Assembly: GCF_029212575.1 (NCBI RefSeq)
Contig: NZ_JARGPK010000058.1
Coordinates: 56,495 to 120,494, forward strand
Direction of reading: 5' to 3'
DNA from: Antarcticimicrobium sp.
GTDB taxonomy: Bacteria > Pseudomonadota > Alphaproteobacteria > Rhodobacterales > Rhodobacteraceae
Length of the DNA: 64,000 bases
This document shows positions 52,556 to 61,294 of this stretch, piece after piece. A program made the translations under genes and the position numbers. The notes under the pieces were generated by a model, which saw nothing but the letters and a program-made list of their open reading frames with translations, did no database searches and was not told where the DNA came from. Positions within the stretch are counted from its first letter, which is position 1. Each line of letters begins with the position of its first letter.

Positions 52556-53263
52556 TTACCTCTCCTCGCGGCGCAGCGTGGCCGGCCCGCGCCCGTTGGT
52601 TTGCGGCTGATAGCTCTCGCACTGGGCGCGGCCCTGCGCATCCAGCCGGCAGGTGATTTCGCGCCGGTGGATATAGCTGTTGTCGTCGCATTGCAGGTTG
52701 CCCGGTTCGGCCATCACCAGCCGCCCGTCCTCGAGCTGCCCCGAGATCGGCCCCTCGCAACGCACCCCGTTAGTCGAGCGCATAGTCTCGCGCCCCTGCC
52801 CGTTCGCGTCGAAGCAAAGCCGCCAGTCGCGAAAATGGGTCACTTTCCTGGTTCGGATATCCGTCACCGAGTAATTCGAGTCGAGCTGCCAGCAGCCCTC
52901 CATTACCGCGATGTCGCCCCGGTCGAAGGCATCGGGGTCCAGCCCGCTTTCGGTTTCGGGTTCGGGGTCGGGCGGCGGAGGGGGCGGCGGAGGGGGCGGC
53001 GGAGGATCGGCGCGGCATTGCAAAGCCGCCAGTTCGCGTTCCAGATAGGCAACTCGCCGGGCCAGCGCATCGCCCTCGTCCAGCGTCTCCTCCAGCGCGT
53101 CCCGGGTGGCCAGTTCTGCCTCACTCTCACAGACCGAAACCGCGCCGATCAAGGGCAACCGCAACCCACAGGCCGACAGCACCGCATAGGCAGCGCCAGC
53201 CGTCACCAGGACCGTCAGAACCGCAAGCCCCCCCACCAAAAAACGAATCGAAAGAAATTTCAT
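52556..53263 (-). CDS. SrfA-like single-pass membrane protein
   Basis: 235 residues from the ATG at 53263; earlier in-frame starts up to 53467 lack ribosome sites. One N-terminal helix (LVGGLAVLTVLVTAGAAYAV) followed by ACGLRLPLIGAVSVCE, a short coiled coil (ALARRVAYLERELAALQC), a run of 12 prolines, and a C-terminal beta domain with several cysteines (MEGCWQLDSNYSVTD, WRLCFDANGQG, NGVRCEGPISGQL, NLQCDDNSY, ITCRLDA). Similar in layout to SrfA-annotated proteins. First gene of the cluster; the promoter should lie in the 300 bases upstream, where I see no clear -35/-10. Confidence 0.75.
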   Translation of the reverse strand: MKFLSIRFLVGGLAVLTVLVTAGAAYAVLSACGLRLPLIGAVSVCESEAELATRDALEETLDEGDALARRVAYLERELAALQCRADPPPPPPPPPPPPDPEPETESGLDPDAFDRGDIAVMEGCWQLDSNYSVTDIRTRKVTHFRDWRLCFDANGQGRETMRSTNGVRCEGPISGQLEDGRLVMAEPGNLQCDDNSYIHRREITCRLDAQGRAQCESYQPQTNGRGPATLRREER

Positions 53264-53749
53264 ACGACCTGTACGCGTGCCAATAGCCGTGAAAAACCCT
53301 GTTAGGCGAAAACCGCCAGTGGCCATCGATTTACCATTAGCCGCGTCCGACCGCCCGCGCAACCCTGCAGTCCCGGAGCCCACGTCTCGGCCTTCAGCAA
53401 TGATCCGGTCGGCCTCTGACCTCACGGGATGAACTGATTGGAAATTTCCAAATTCATTCATTGGCATGCAGATTAACTGAAAGCGTGATGCTTAGAATGT
53501 CGAGTTCACTCTCTTGACGGCCCTTGTCCTTGCTAGAACGATTGGATCAAATGGGCATACATTCACTGCATAGGAGTGTTTGGAGAGGAAATCTGAATAG
53601 CCTTGTTGCGCAAAGGCTTGTGTGGATGGCTCCCGCATAGCAAGGGTCAAATGTGGTTTGCGTACCTTTTCAGAAGCGGTCTTGTGTCCGGCTTGTTTGC
53701 GCAGCTTTAGTCGCTGGCCCTGATGGGATCCGCAGATCAGGTTCCTACC
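53264..53749. other. Intergenic region upstream of the srf cluster
   Basis: 486 bases without a supported gene. It should contain the srf promoter on the minus strand. A minus-strand open frame of 87 codons (53492-53755) runs into the IS481 remnant and has no recognised similarity. Sequence becomes less GC-rich from about 53480, consistent with inserted DNA. Confidence 0.4.
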
Positions 53750-53876
53750 TGTCACCTCCCGTGTGATTATACCGCCGTTTCTTGAAGAGTGCGGGCTTCT
53801 GGCGGTTCCAGTCCTTGAGCGCGTCGATGGGCGTGCGGCCTTTCAGCACGGATTGCGGGGGCTGGTGGTGTCAAGG
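53750..53876 (-). mobile_element. IS481-family transposase C-terminal remnant
   Basis: Minus-strand translation gives PPQSVLKGRTPIDALKDWN and RQKPALFKKRRYNHTGGDR followed by a stop. This matches the usual end of IS481-type transposases (LPQ.AL..KTP..ALK.WH...P.LF.K..YN..G.D). Nothing upstream of it belongs to the transposase. Confidence 0.7.
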
Positions 53877-53977
53877 CGATGGGCTTGAACGGGGCAGAGT
53901 GAGCGCAAGCAATTGGAACGCGACCGCGAAGCGCGGGTCTAAGTCCCGCGGGCACCACGGGACCGCATCATCGAACC

Positions 53978-54030
53978 GGTGCTTTCAGACGGAAGAGAAC
54001 CAGCCTCCAAAAGGACAGCAGGCCCGCCTC
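53978..54030 (-). mobile_element. IS6-type element end
   Basis: GGTGCTTTCAGACGG at 53978-53992 followed by GAGAACCAGCCTCCAAAAGG and CAGCAGGC. The first 50 bases align closely with 3071-3120, so both come from the same element type. No transposase frame remains here. Confidence 0.6.
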
Positions 54031-54257
54031 TTGTGTCGCGTCTTCGTCACAAAGCACTCCAGCCCCCCGCTTTCGTGTCGATTGTCCACCAGAGGTGTTG
54101 TGGACCTGCCGTGGCATGTAAAACCGAGACAAAACACGGGGAATGTGCTACGCACGAAGGACGTCGATAGAGACATAGTTCCCGGTAAGCTGGACAATGT
54201 TTCAATTTTCATTGGGCCGTGCGCGGGCTTTCGCACGTCGATATACGAGGGCGACAA

Positions 54258-56501
54258 ATGGAAGGAAATTCTATCCACTCCGATTTCGAGGACCTCTTTG
54301 CGGTCCGATCAGGACACGGCGTCGGCGGAGCTGCCGGACCTGAGCCCGTAGCGGCCGCTGCGGCCGACGACACCGTTACCCTCCTGCACGGCATTTACAC
54401 CATCGACATGGGGCCGGGGCGCAGCCACCTTATCATTGACTATCGCGGCCCAAGCTTCGTTGGCAACACGACGATGACGACCAGCGAAACCAGCCCTGGC
54501 ACCTATTCCGGTTCGATGACCTCTATTTTCAATGGCGGCGACAACGGAACCGTGCATTTCACCGGCGTGGAAGACTTCACCGTCATGACCGACAATACTG
54601 GTGGCAATGGCAGCAACTCGGTCGACAACATCACCACAGGTGACGGTGACGACATCATATTCACCTATCACAGCCGAGATCTGATCGATGTCGGCACCGG
54701 GACTGATCAGGTCGACGGCGGAACAGGAATTGACGGGCTGGCCAAAGTGTTCGACCGGACGGATGCCGCCATTATCTTCAATCTTTCAGAGAACACATTC
54801 ACCGGGCGCGGCAGCTTCACCAATATCGACTATTTCATCGATTTACGGACGACCAATGGTGATGATGTGATCGTAACCAGTCTTGCCAATGATTCCGGCA
54901 CCTCGGCTGGCGACGATACGATCTTTACCTATGGCGGCAACGACACTGTCACACTGTTCAACGACGACGATTCTGTCGATCTTGGGTCAGGCGTCGATCG
55001 CCTGATCCTGGATTATTCGGCATCAGCGTTTCAGGGCGACACGATAATGGAGATATCGGGCAGCGGGCCCTATTCGGGCACTTTTGTAGGGTCGTTCTCA
55101 AGTGCAGGGAGCGTCACCTTTGCCGGTGTCGAACATTTCACCGTCATAACCAACAACGGCGGCGGTAGCGGAAGTAATTCGAGAGACGATATCACGACCG
55201 GCGCGGGCAATGACGTAGTCTCGACCTTTCAGAGCAACGATGTGATCAATGTCGGAACGGGGAAGGATCGAGTCGACGGAGGAACCGGCCTGGATGGGCT
55301 GGCGAAAGAATTTGACCGGTCCGATGCCGCTCTCAACTTCAACCTTGCGAAAAACACATTCACCGGTCGCGGCAGCTTTACCAATATCGACTATTTCGTG
55401 AAACTGCGCGCGACCAACAATGACGATGTGATTGTGACCGGCCTTGCCAATGAGTCCGGCACAACGGTCGGTGACGATACGATCTTTACCTTTCGCGGCA
55501 ATGATACGGTCACGCTGCACAATGACAATGACACCGTCAACATGGGACGCGGCAATGATCACCTGATTCTGGACTATCGAAATTCGGCTTTTCAAGGCGA
55601 TACGACGATGCTGGTGTCGGGGGGGGGCACCTATTCCGGCAATTTCGATGGGAGTTTCGGCAGTGCCGCACATGTTACTTTTACGGGGGTCGAACGTTTC
55701 ACCGTCATGACCAACAAAGGTGGCGGGAGCGGCTCTAATTCGCGAGACAATATCACGACCGGAAACGGCGATGACCGCATCTACACCTATCAATCCGTCG
55801 ACACTATCGACGCAGGCAATGGCGATGATTTTGTGGATGCCGGCGCGGGAAATGACGTGGTCCGCGGCGGTGGCGGCGACGACACGATCCTGGGCGGGGC
55901 CGGGTCATATTCTGAATCCGGCAATGACGTTCTGAATGGCGGCGGCGGCGCGGACACGATCAAAGGCGGTGGTGGTCACGACGAATTGATCGGCGGCAGC
56001 GGCAACGACAAGCTGATCGGTAACAGCGGTGATGACGTCATGAACGGTGGTCAAGGCGACGACCTGCTGAAAGGCGGCAGCGACAATGACCAGATGTTCG
56101 GCGGCAATGGCAAGGACAAGTTGATCGGCAACGGCGGCGATGATGTGCTGAACGGCGGCAAGGACAAGGATGTGCTGAAAGGCGGCGTTGGTGCCGATCT
56201 ATTCCAGTTCAACTCTGCCAACGAATCGCGGGTCGGCAACGCCGACAGGATCCTTGATTTCAGGTCGGGTCAGGGCGACCGGATCGACTTGCGTGAGATC
56301 GACGCGCAACCTGGCGGCGACGACCAGGCCTTTACCTTCATCGGCGGCGACCGGTTCTCGGGCGACAGGGGGGAATTGCGTCTTGTCGCCAAAGGAGACG
56401 ACCTGCGGGTGCTTGGCGACATCGATGGCGACGGATCTGCGGATTTCGAGATCAGCTTGCGGAATGTCTCAACCCTCGTGGCGGAAGATTTCATCCTCTG
56501 A
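54258..56501 (+). CDS. RTX-type calcium-binding secreted protein with 187-residue repeats
   Basis: 747 residues from the ATG at 54258 (ACGAGGGC upstream). No Sec signal. Residues 30-580 hold three copies of a module of about 100 residues (LILDYxxSAFQGDT, TYSG, VTFTGVExFTVMTN, GSNSRDNITTG). These alternate with two copies of a second module (VDGGTGxDGLAKxFDR, NTFTGRGSFTNIDYF, DDVIVTxLANxSGT); the period is 187 residues (561 bases). Residues 580-660 are classic GGxGxDxxx calcium nonapeptides (GGSGNDKLIGNSGDDVMNGG). The end (LFQFNSANESRVGNAD, ILDFRSGQGDRIDL) is serralysin-like and fits type I secretion. No transporter gene is nearby. No catalytic domain is seen; an adhesin or surface-layer role is possible. 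Confidence 0.88.
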   Translation: MEGNSIHSDFEDLFAVRSGHGVGGAAGPEPVAAAAADDTVTLLHGIYTIDMGPGRSHLIIDYRGPSFVGNTTMTTSETSPGTYSGSMTSIFNGGDNGTVHFTGVEDFTVMTDNTGGNGSNSVDNITTGDGDDIIFTYHSRDLIDVGTGTDQVDGGTGIDGLAKVFDRTDAAIIFNLSENTFTGRGSFTNIDYFIDLRTTNGDDVIVTSLANDSGTSAGDDTIFTYGGNDTVTLFNDDDSVDLGSGVDRLILDYSASAFQGDTIMEISGSGPYSGTFVGSFSSAGSVTFAGVEHFTVITNNGGGSGSNSRDDITTGAGNDVVSTFQSNDVINVGTGKDRVDGGTGLDGLAKEFDRSDAALNFNLAKNTFTGRGSFTNIDYFVKLRATNNDDVIVTGLANESGTTVGDDTIFTFRGNDTVTLHNDNDTVNMGRGNDHLILDYRNSAFQGDTTMLVSGGGTYSGNFDGSFGSAAHVTFTGVERFTVMTNKGGGSGSNSRDNITTGNGDDRIYTYQSVDTIDAGNGDDFVDAGAGNDVVRGGGGDDTILGGAGSYSESGNDVLNGGGGADTIKGGGGHDELIGGSGNDKLIGNSGDDVMNGGQGDDLLKGGSDNDQMFGGNGKDKLIGNGGDDVLNGGKDKDVLKGGVGADLFQFNSANESRVGNADRILDFRSGQGDRIDLREIDAQPGGDDQAFTFIGGDRFSGDRGELRLVAKGDDLRVLGDIDGDGSADFEISLRNVSTLVAEDFIL

Positions 56502-56533
56502 TCATGTGGTCTTGTTGCGGCTGCAAAGCGGAG

Positions 56534-56790
56534 GGTGCTGTCAGACGGATTCGAACCCCTCTCAGCTTGGACAGTGAGGCTGTCGTTTATGCCGCGCAGA
56601 GACCGCGCCACTCGGCGAGAGCAGCGGCACGGTTCTGCTTGATGATCGCTCGTGAGGAGAGGCTGCGATCGCTGTTGAAATGGTTGGTCTCGGGGCTGCT
56701 GTGGAAGTACTTGAAGGGGTCGCGTTTCGTCATGGCCGGAAGCTACGAGGCCGCCCTGCCCGCCTCAACAGGATTCCTTCTGACAGCGCC
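56534..56790. mobile_element. Internally deleted IS6 element with both terminal repeats
   Basis: 257 bases bounded by GGTGCTGTCAGACGG and, inverted, GGCGCTGTCAGAAGG (13 of 15 match). On the minus strand a frame begins MTKRDPFKYFHSSPET, the exact type of IS6 transposase N-terminus, and joins at once to NHFNSDRSLSSRAIIKQN and RAAALAEWRGLCAA plus stop, the C-terminus. The whole catalytic centre is missing in frame. I see no 8-base target duplication. It could be moved by a full-length relative. Confidence 0.82.
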
Positions 56791-56972
56791 CCCCTGGAAC
56801 GCCCCTTCTCATGGTTTGCAAGCAAACCACTGCCGGGCAGCGGGACAGGTGGTTCTTTCTCTTTGCCATTCTGGATCGCCTCTTTCGTCATGTGATCCCC
56901 CACTTGCCGGTTCGGATTTCCGCGCCCGCCTCCGGGGGCTGCGGCCGAACGTCCTTGCGAGCGGCTCTGATG

Positions 56973-57758
56973 TCAGGCGTCGTGCGCGGCGCGGCCATAG
57001 CCGTAATAGGCTGAAAGTTCCTGTGCCATGTCGCGGGTCATCCTGGTCAGCTCGGCAAGGCCTGACTTGCTGCGCTCGATCGGAATGCCGAGCGCAAGGG
57101 CACCCAGGATTTCACCGTCACGGTTGAGGATCGGTGCCGCGATTCCGGCCACTTCCGGCAGGAAATGGCCCTGCGTTATCGCCACCATCTCGCGCCGCAC
57201 CCGTTCTAGCGTGGCCCAAAAGTCTTCGGGCCGCAGGGGTGGTTCAAGCGGCTCGGGACCGGCCATGAGCGTTTCGATATACTGCTCAACACGCGCCCTC
57301 GGTTGCCAGGCCAGCAAAACCTGACCCGCCGCCGTGCAATAGAGCGGCCGCGTGGTGCCCACCGGGACCGTGTAACGCACCGCCTGATCGCATTCGCACT
57401 TGTCGATATAGACAAGGTTCTTCGTCTCCCATTCGATCACCGACAGGAGGGCCGTCTCGCGCGAGCCGTCGGCCAGCTTGCGCAAAATCGGCTGCGCCAT
57501 CCGCACCAGCGAAAAGCCCGGCAGGATGACAGCAGCCAGGCGGTGCGCCGACGGGCCAAGGACGTATCGGCCGCTGGAGTTTCCCAGATAATGATGTTCG
57601 GACAGCGTCCGCAGCACGCCAAGAAGGCTGCTTTTCGGCAGGTCGAGATCCTGGCTCATCCGTGTCAGCGATACCGCCTCGGACTGCATCGCGACATATT
57701 CCAGAATCTTCAGCGTGCGAATAAGGGGCCGTGGGCGCTGATGGCTGCGTTCGGGCAT
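56973..57758 (-). CDS. IclR-family transcriptional regulator
   Basis: 261 residues. N-terminal winged helix (LIRTLKILEYVAMQSEAVSL, MSQDLDLPKSSLLGVLRTL) and C-terminal effector domain (VYIDKCECDQAVRYTVPVG, PLYCTAAGQVLLAWQPRA, EVAGIAAPILNRDGEILGAL). IclR proteins usually control adjacent catabolic operons through small acids. It lies downstream of, and on the same strand as, the CoA-transferase/ligase operon, separated by 267 bases in which I see no other gene and which should hold its promoter. It is the likely regulator of that operon. Confidence 0.92.
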   Translation of the reverse strand: MPERSHQRPRPLIRTLKILEYVAMQSEAVSLTRMSQDLDLPKSSLLGVLRTLSEHHYLGNSSGRYVLGPSAHRLAAVILPGFSLVRMAQPILRKLADGSRETALLSVIEWETKNLVYIDKCECDQAVRYTVPVGTTRPLYCTAAGQVLLAWQPRARVEQYIETLMAGPEPLEPPLRPEDFWATLERVRREMVAITQGHFLPEVAGIAAPILNRDGEILGALALGIPIERSKSGLAELTRMTRDMAQELSAYYGYGRAAHDA

Positions 57759-58025
57759 GGCGTCGTCGTCCTCCTCGCGTATCTCAAAGTTGGGCGGGCA
57801 CGTCCTTCGTGACGCCGGCGGTCATGGCTTGCGCGTCGGTTGACGCGATTCCCCGGCGTTCTCTACAGGCCCGAAGGCGCGACCGCCAGCAGGGCAAGGC
57901 GATCATGGTGCAAATACGCCCCGCCGACCAATACCGCAGAGCGCGAAATCTCCGCCCGAGCCGCAATTCCGGGCAGGCCGCTGGTTCTGCGCCGCCGCGC
58001 CCCAAGCCCGCCAACGGGGGCCGAG

Positions 58026-59297
58026 TTAATCTTCCGCCTCCGCCCGGCCAACGCCCACAATTCCGGCGGCCACAAGCGCCGACACCTCAGCGTCCTCCAG
58101 CTGGAACCGGCGCAGGATCTCGGCGCCGTGTTCGCCCAATGTGGGGGCCGCCGAGCGGGGCGAGCGGTCAAATCCGGCAAACTGGATGGGGATCGCGATC
58201 GACGGAATCTCGCCCGCCGTCGAATGGGGAAGATGTGTCACCATTCCGCGCTCGCGGGCCTGCGGCTGATCGAGGCTCGCGCCGACGGTGTTGATCGGCG
58301 AATGCGGCACACCCGCCGCAAGCAGGATATCGCACCATTCGGCCACGCCGTGCTGCGCAATCACCTCGGCGACCATGTCGACCGTCTCGCCGAAATGCGC
58401 GACCCGCGCCTGATTGGTCGCAAACCGCGGATCGTCGCGCACCGCCTCAAGTCCGACGGCCGGGGCAAAAACCTGCCAGACCCTGTCGCTGCCGACCGCG
58501 ATCATGATATGCCCGTCGGCCGCGGCGAAGGCCTGATAAGGGCAAAGCGATCCATGGCCCGATCCCGCCGGTTGAGGCTCCTCGCCGGTGGCCCAGTAGG
58601 TCTGCGCGATATAGCCCATGAACCCGAGCGCGGTCTCGTAGAGCGAGGTTTCCAGCGCTGCGCCCTCGCCGGTCAGATCGCGCCGGCGCAGCGCCGCGAC
58701 GATGCCCAGCGCGGTGTGAATGCCGGTTGTCTGGTCGAGCGGCGAGATCGGAATGCGCACCGGCGATCCGCCCTTTTCCCCGGTAATGCTCATGATCCCG
58801 CTGAACGCCTGCACCATCATGTCATAGCCCGGTCGGTCGGCCAGCGGCCCGCTGCGGCCAAAGCCCGAGATGCTTGCGTGGATCAGGTCTGGCCGCAGTT
58901 CGCGCAGCGTCTCATAGTCGATCCCCAGCCGCGCTGCGACCCCGGTGCGGTAGCTTTCGATCACCACATCGCTCTGCGCCACCATCCGCCGCAACACGGC
59001 CTGCCCTTCGGGTCGCTTGAGGTCCAGTGCGATGCTGCGCTTGTTCTTGTTGGCGCTGAGGAAGACCGCACCTTCGCCGGCGACGAAGGGCGGCCAGGTT
59101 CGGGTGTCATCACCCACCCCCACCGGCTCGACCTTGATGACCTCGGCCCCCAGATCGCCGAGGTATTGCGCGCAGACCGGGCCGGCCAGGACCTTCGACA
59201 TGTCAAGAACGGTGACGCCCTGAAGCGCGTCGAAGCGTTTGGAAGGCACCCCCGGATCCTCATCCGCGGCTGTGGCCGCCCTGGTCTCGACGGTCAT
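58026..59297 (-). CDS. CaiB/BaiF CoA-transferase, copy 1
   Basis: 423 residues; family III CoA-transferase. GVTVLDMSKVLAGPVCAQYL, LGAEVIKVEPVGVGDDTRTW (with the catalytic Asp region), NKNKRSIALDLKRPEGQAVL, ISGFGRSGPLADRPGYDMM and ALGIVAALRRRDLTGEG are typical. Transfers CoA between an acyl-CoA donor, usually succinyl-CoA, and an organic acid. Start overlaps the ligase stop (ATGA). Last gene of the operon. Substrate unknown. Confidence 0.9.
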   Translation of the reverse strand: MTVETRAATAADEDPGVPSKRFDALQGVTVLDMSKVLAGPVCAQYLGDLGAEVIKVEPVGVGDDTRTWPPFVAGEGAVFLSANKNKRSIALDLKRPEGQAVLRRMVAQSDVVIESYRTGVAARLGIDYETLRELRPDLIHASISGFGRSGPLADRPGYDMMVQAFSGIMSITGEKGGSPVRIPISPLDQTTGIHTALGIVAALRRRDLTGEGAALETSLYETALGFMGYIAQTYWATGEEPQPAGSGHGSLCPYQAFAAADGHIMIAVGSDRVWQVFAPAVGLEAVRDDPRFATNQARVAHFGETVDMVAEVIAQHGVAEWCDILLAAGVPHSPINTVGASLDQPQARERGMVTHLPHSTAGEIPSIAIPIQFAGFDRSPRSAAPTLGEHGAEILRRFQLEDAEVSALVAAGIVGVGRAEAED

Positions 59298-61294
59298 CCT
59301 GTCCCTCCGTTTTCGTTGCTGCGGCGGTCCTGAACAGTCCGGGCGCTGGCGCGCACCTCTTCAACAACTTCGGGATTGACGAGCGACGACAGGTCCCCTG
59401 CAGGTTGATCCAGGACTGCGGCGCGGACCACGCGGCGCATGACTTTCATGTTGCGCGTCTTGGGCAGGTCCGAGACGGCAAGGATGAAGCGCGGTCGGAA
59501 CGGCACGCCCAGCCCGGCCACAACCGCCGCTTCAAGCTCCGCCCCCAAATCCGGGCTCCAGGTTTGCCCATCAACCAGCACGACGAGGCAGCCAACCGCC
59601 TGCCCCTTGACCGGATCGGGCAGGCCGATGGCCGCCGCTTCGGCCACCTTTCCGGTCGCGCTCAGCAGACCCTCGATTTCGGAAGGGCCGGTGCGCTTGC
59701 CCGCAATTTTCAGCGTGTCGTCCGAGCGACCGATGATGTACCAAGCCCCATCGGCATCCATCCGGGCGCGATCACCCTGATGCCAGACGCCGGGTATCTC
59801 GGTCCAGTAGGCCTCAAGATAGCGCGCGTCGTCGTTCCACAGGCTGCGGGTGAGGCCTATCGACGGCTTGCGAAGAACCAATTCGCCGGTTTCGCCCATC
59901 GGCACCGGGTTTCCCTCGGTATCCACGATATCAGCCCCCATTCCGGGGATCGGGCCGCTGAAAGCGCCGGGCTTCATCGGCGTCAGCACGTTGCCCGACA
60001 GGATTCCGCCGCCAACCTCGGTCCCGCCGGAATAGTTCAGGATCGGCACCCGCTTGCGGCAGACCTTTTCGAAGGTCCACCACCAGGCATCCGTCGTCCA
60101 TGGCTCGCCCGTGGAAGCACAAACGCGCAGCGAGCCGAGATCGTAGGTCTCGACCCCACCACCGCCGCTGCGGATGAATCCGCGCGACATGCTGGGCGCG
60201 AGGCCGAGGAAGCTGATCGAATGCTCGTCGATCAGCCGCCACATGCGTCCGGGGTCGGGGTAATCGGGTCCGCCTTCGGCGATCAGCATGGTGGCGCCGT
60301 GCAAGGTTGTGCCAACCGCCAGAAGCGGCCCCACCAGCCAACCCATGTCACTGAGCCACAGCAGCCGGTCAGAGGATTGGACATCCATGATCAGGCCGAG
60401 GTCCAGCGCCAGTTTGGCAGCAAAGCCGCAATGGCTGTGCACCGTACCCTTGGGCTTGCCGGTGGTGCCCGAGGTGTACATGAGCATCAGTGGATCCTCG
60501 GCGTCCATCTCCTCGGTTTCGACCGGCCCCTCGGGCAGCACCGCCATCTCGTCAAGCCAAAGATCACGCGGCGCCTGCATCGTGACCGGCGTGCCCGCGT
60601 GGCGCACCACGATGACCCGCGCGAGGTCCGGCAACGCGGAAGCCGCCTCATCCAGGGTCGCCTTCAGCGCAACCACCGCCCCGCGGCGCCAGGTTCCGTC
60701 GGCGGTGATGACGAAACGCGCACCGGCATTGCCCAGCCGGTCGATCAGCGCGCCGGCCCCAAAGCCCGAGAACATCGGCAGTGCGATGGCACCGATCTTG
60801 GCCACGGCGAAGAAGGCGACGATCGCCTCGGAGATGTTGGGAAGGAACAGCCCCACCACATCGCCCCGCCCGCAGCCCTCGCGGCGCAATCCGGCGGCCA
60901 GCGCATCGATACGGGCGGAGAGGTCGCGGTAGGTGATCCGTCGCACCTCGCCCCCCTCGCCTTCCCAGACCAGCGCCTCCTTTTCCCATACCGGCGTGTC
61001 GCGGTGCCGCTCCACGCAACTGGCAACCACATTTGTGGTACCGCCCACGCACCACCGCGTGAAGGGCACCCCGCGTGCGGTGTCGAGCACCTGCTCGTAG
61101 GGCCGGAAGAAGTGCAGCCGCTGGGCGACCGTGTTCCAGAACCACGCCGGATCATCGTCGGCACGCTCAAGCAGCGCGTTGTAATCAGCCAGCCCGTGTT
61201 CATCGAGAAACGCGCGCAGGTTGCTTTTTTCGCAAAGCTCTTTCGGCGGATGCCATACAAAGCCATCGCTGGCCTGGTTCGGTTCCGTGGTCAT
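59294..61294 (-). CDS. Acyl-CoA synthetase, acetoacetyl-CoA synthetase-like
   Basis: 666 residues. ANL family of the acetyl/acetoacetyl-CoA synthetase subgroup: NVVASCVERHRDTPVWEKEA, LMYTSGTTGKPKGTVHSHCG (AMP loop), NYSGGTEVGGGILSGN, WHQGDRARMDADGAWYIIGR, SDDTLKIAGKRTGPSEIEG and LPKTRNMKVMRRVVR with the C-terminal Lys. Activates a small carboxylic acid with ATP. Coupled by 4-base overlaps to CoA-transferase genes on both sides. The true acid cannot be read from sequence. Confidence 0.88.
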   Translation of the reverse strand: MTTEPNQASDGFVWHPPKELCEKSNLRAFLDEHGLADYNALLERADDDPAWFWNTVAQRLHFFRPYEQVLDTARGVPFTRWCVGGTTNVVASCVERHRDTPVWEKEALVWEGEGGEVRRITYRDLSARIDALAAGLRREGCGRGDVVGLFLPNISEAIVAFFAVAKIGAIALPMFSGFGAGALIDRLGNAGARFVITADGTWRRGAVVALKATLDEAASALPDLARVIVVRHAGTPVTMQAPRDLWLDEMAVLPEGPVETEEMDAEDPLMLMYTSGTTGKPKGTVHSHCGFAAKLALDLGLIMDVQSSDRLLWLSDMGWLVGPLLAVGTTLHGATMLIAEGGPDYPDPGRMWRLIDEHSISFLGLAPSMSRGFIRSGGGGVETYDLGSLRVCASTGEPWTTDAWWWTFEKVCRKRVPILNYSGGTEVGGGILSGNVLTPMKPGAFSGPIPGMGADIVDTEGNPVPMGETGELVLRKPSIGLTRSLWNDDARYLEAYWTEIPGVWHQGDRARMDADGAWYIIGRSDDTLKIAGKRTGPSEIEGLLSATGKVAEAAAIGLPDPVKGQAVGCLVVLVDGQTWSPDLGAELEAAVVAGLGVPFRPRFILAVSDLPKTRNMKVMRRVVRAAVLDQPAGDLSSLVNPEVVEEVRASARTVQDRRSNENGGTG

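Noticed and set aside
55800..56200. Regular GC-rich repeats as a possible CRISPR or minisatellite
   Set aside because: They are codons of the RTX nonapeptide repeats; no constant repeat with unique spacers is present.
57784..58014. 76-codon minus-strand frame between the CoA-transferase operon and the IclR gene
   Set aside because: Low-complexity Arg/Ala-rich sequence without a ribosome site; probably non-coding promoter region.
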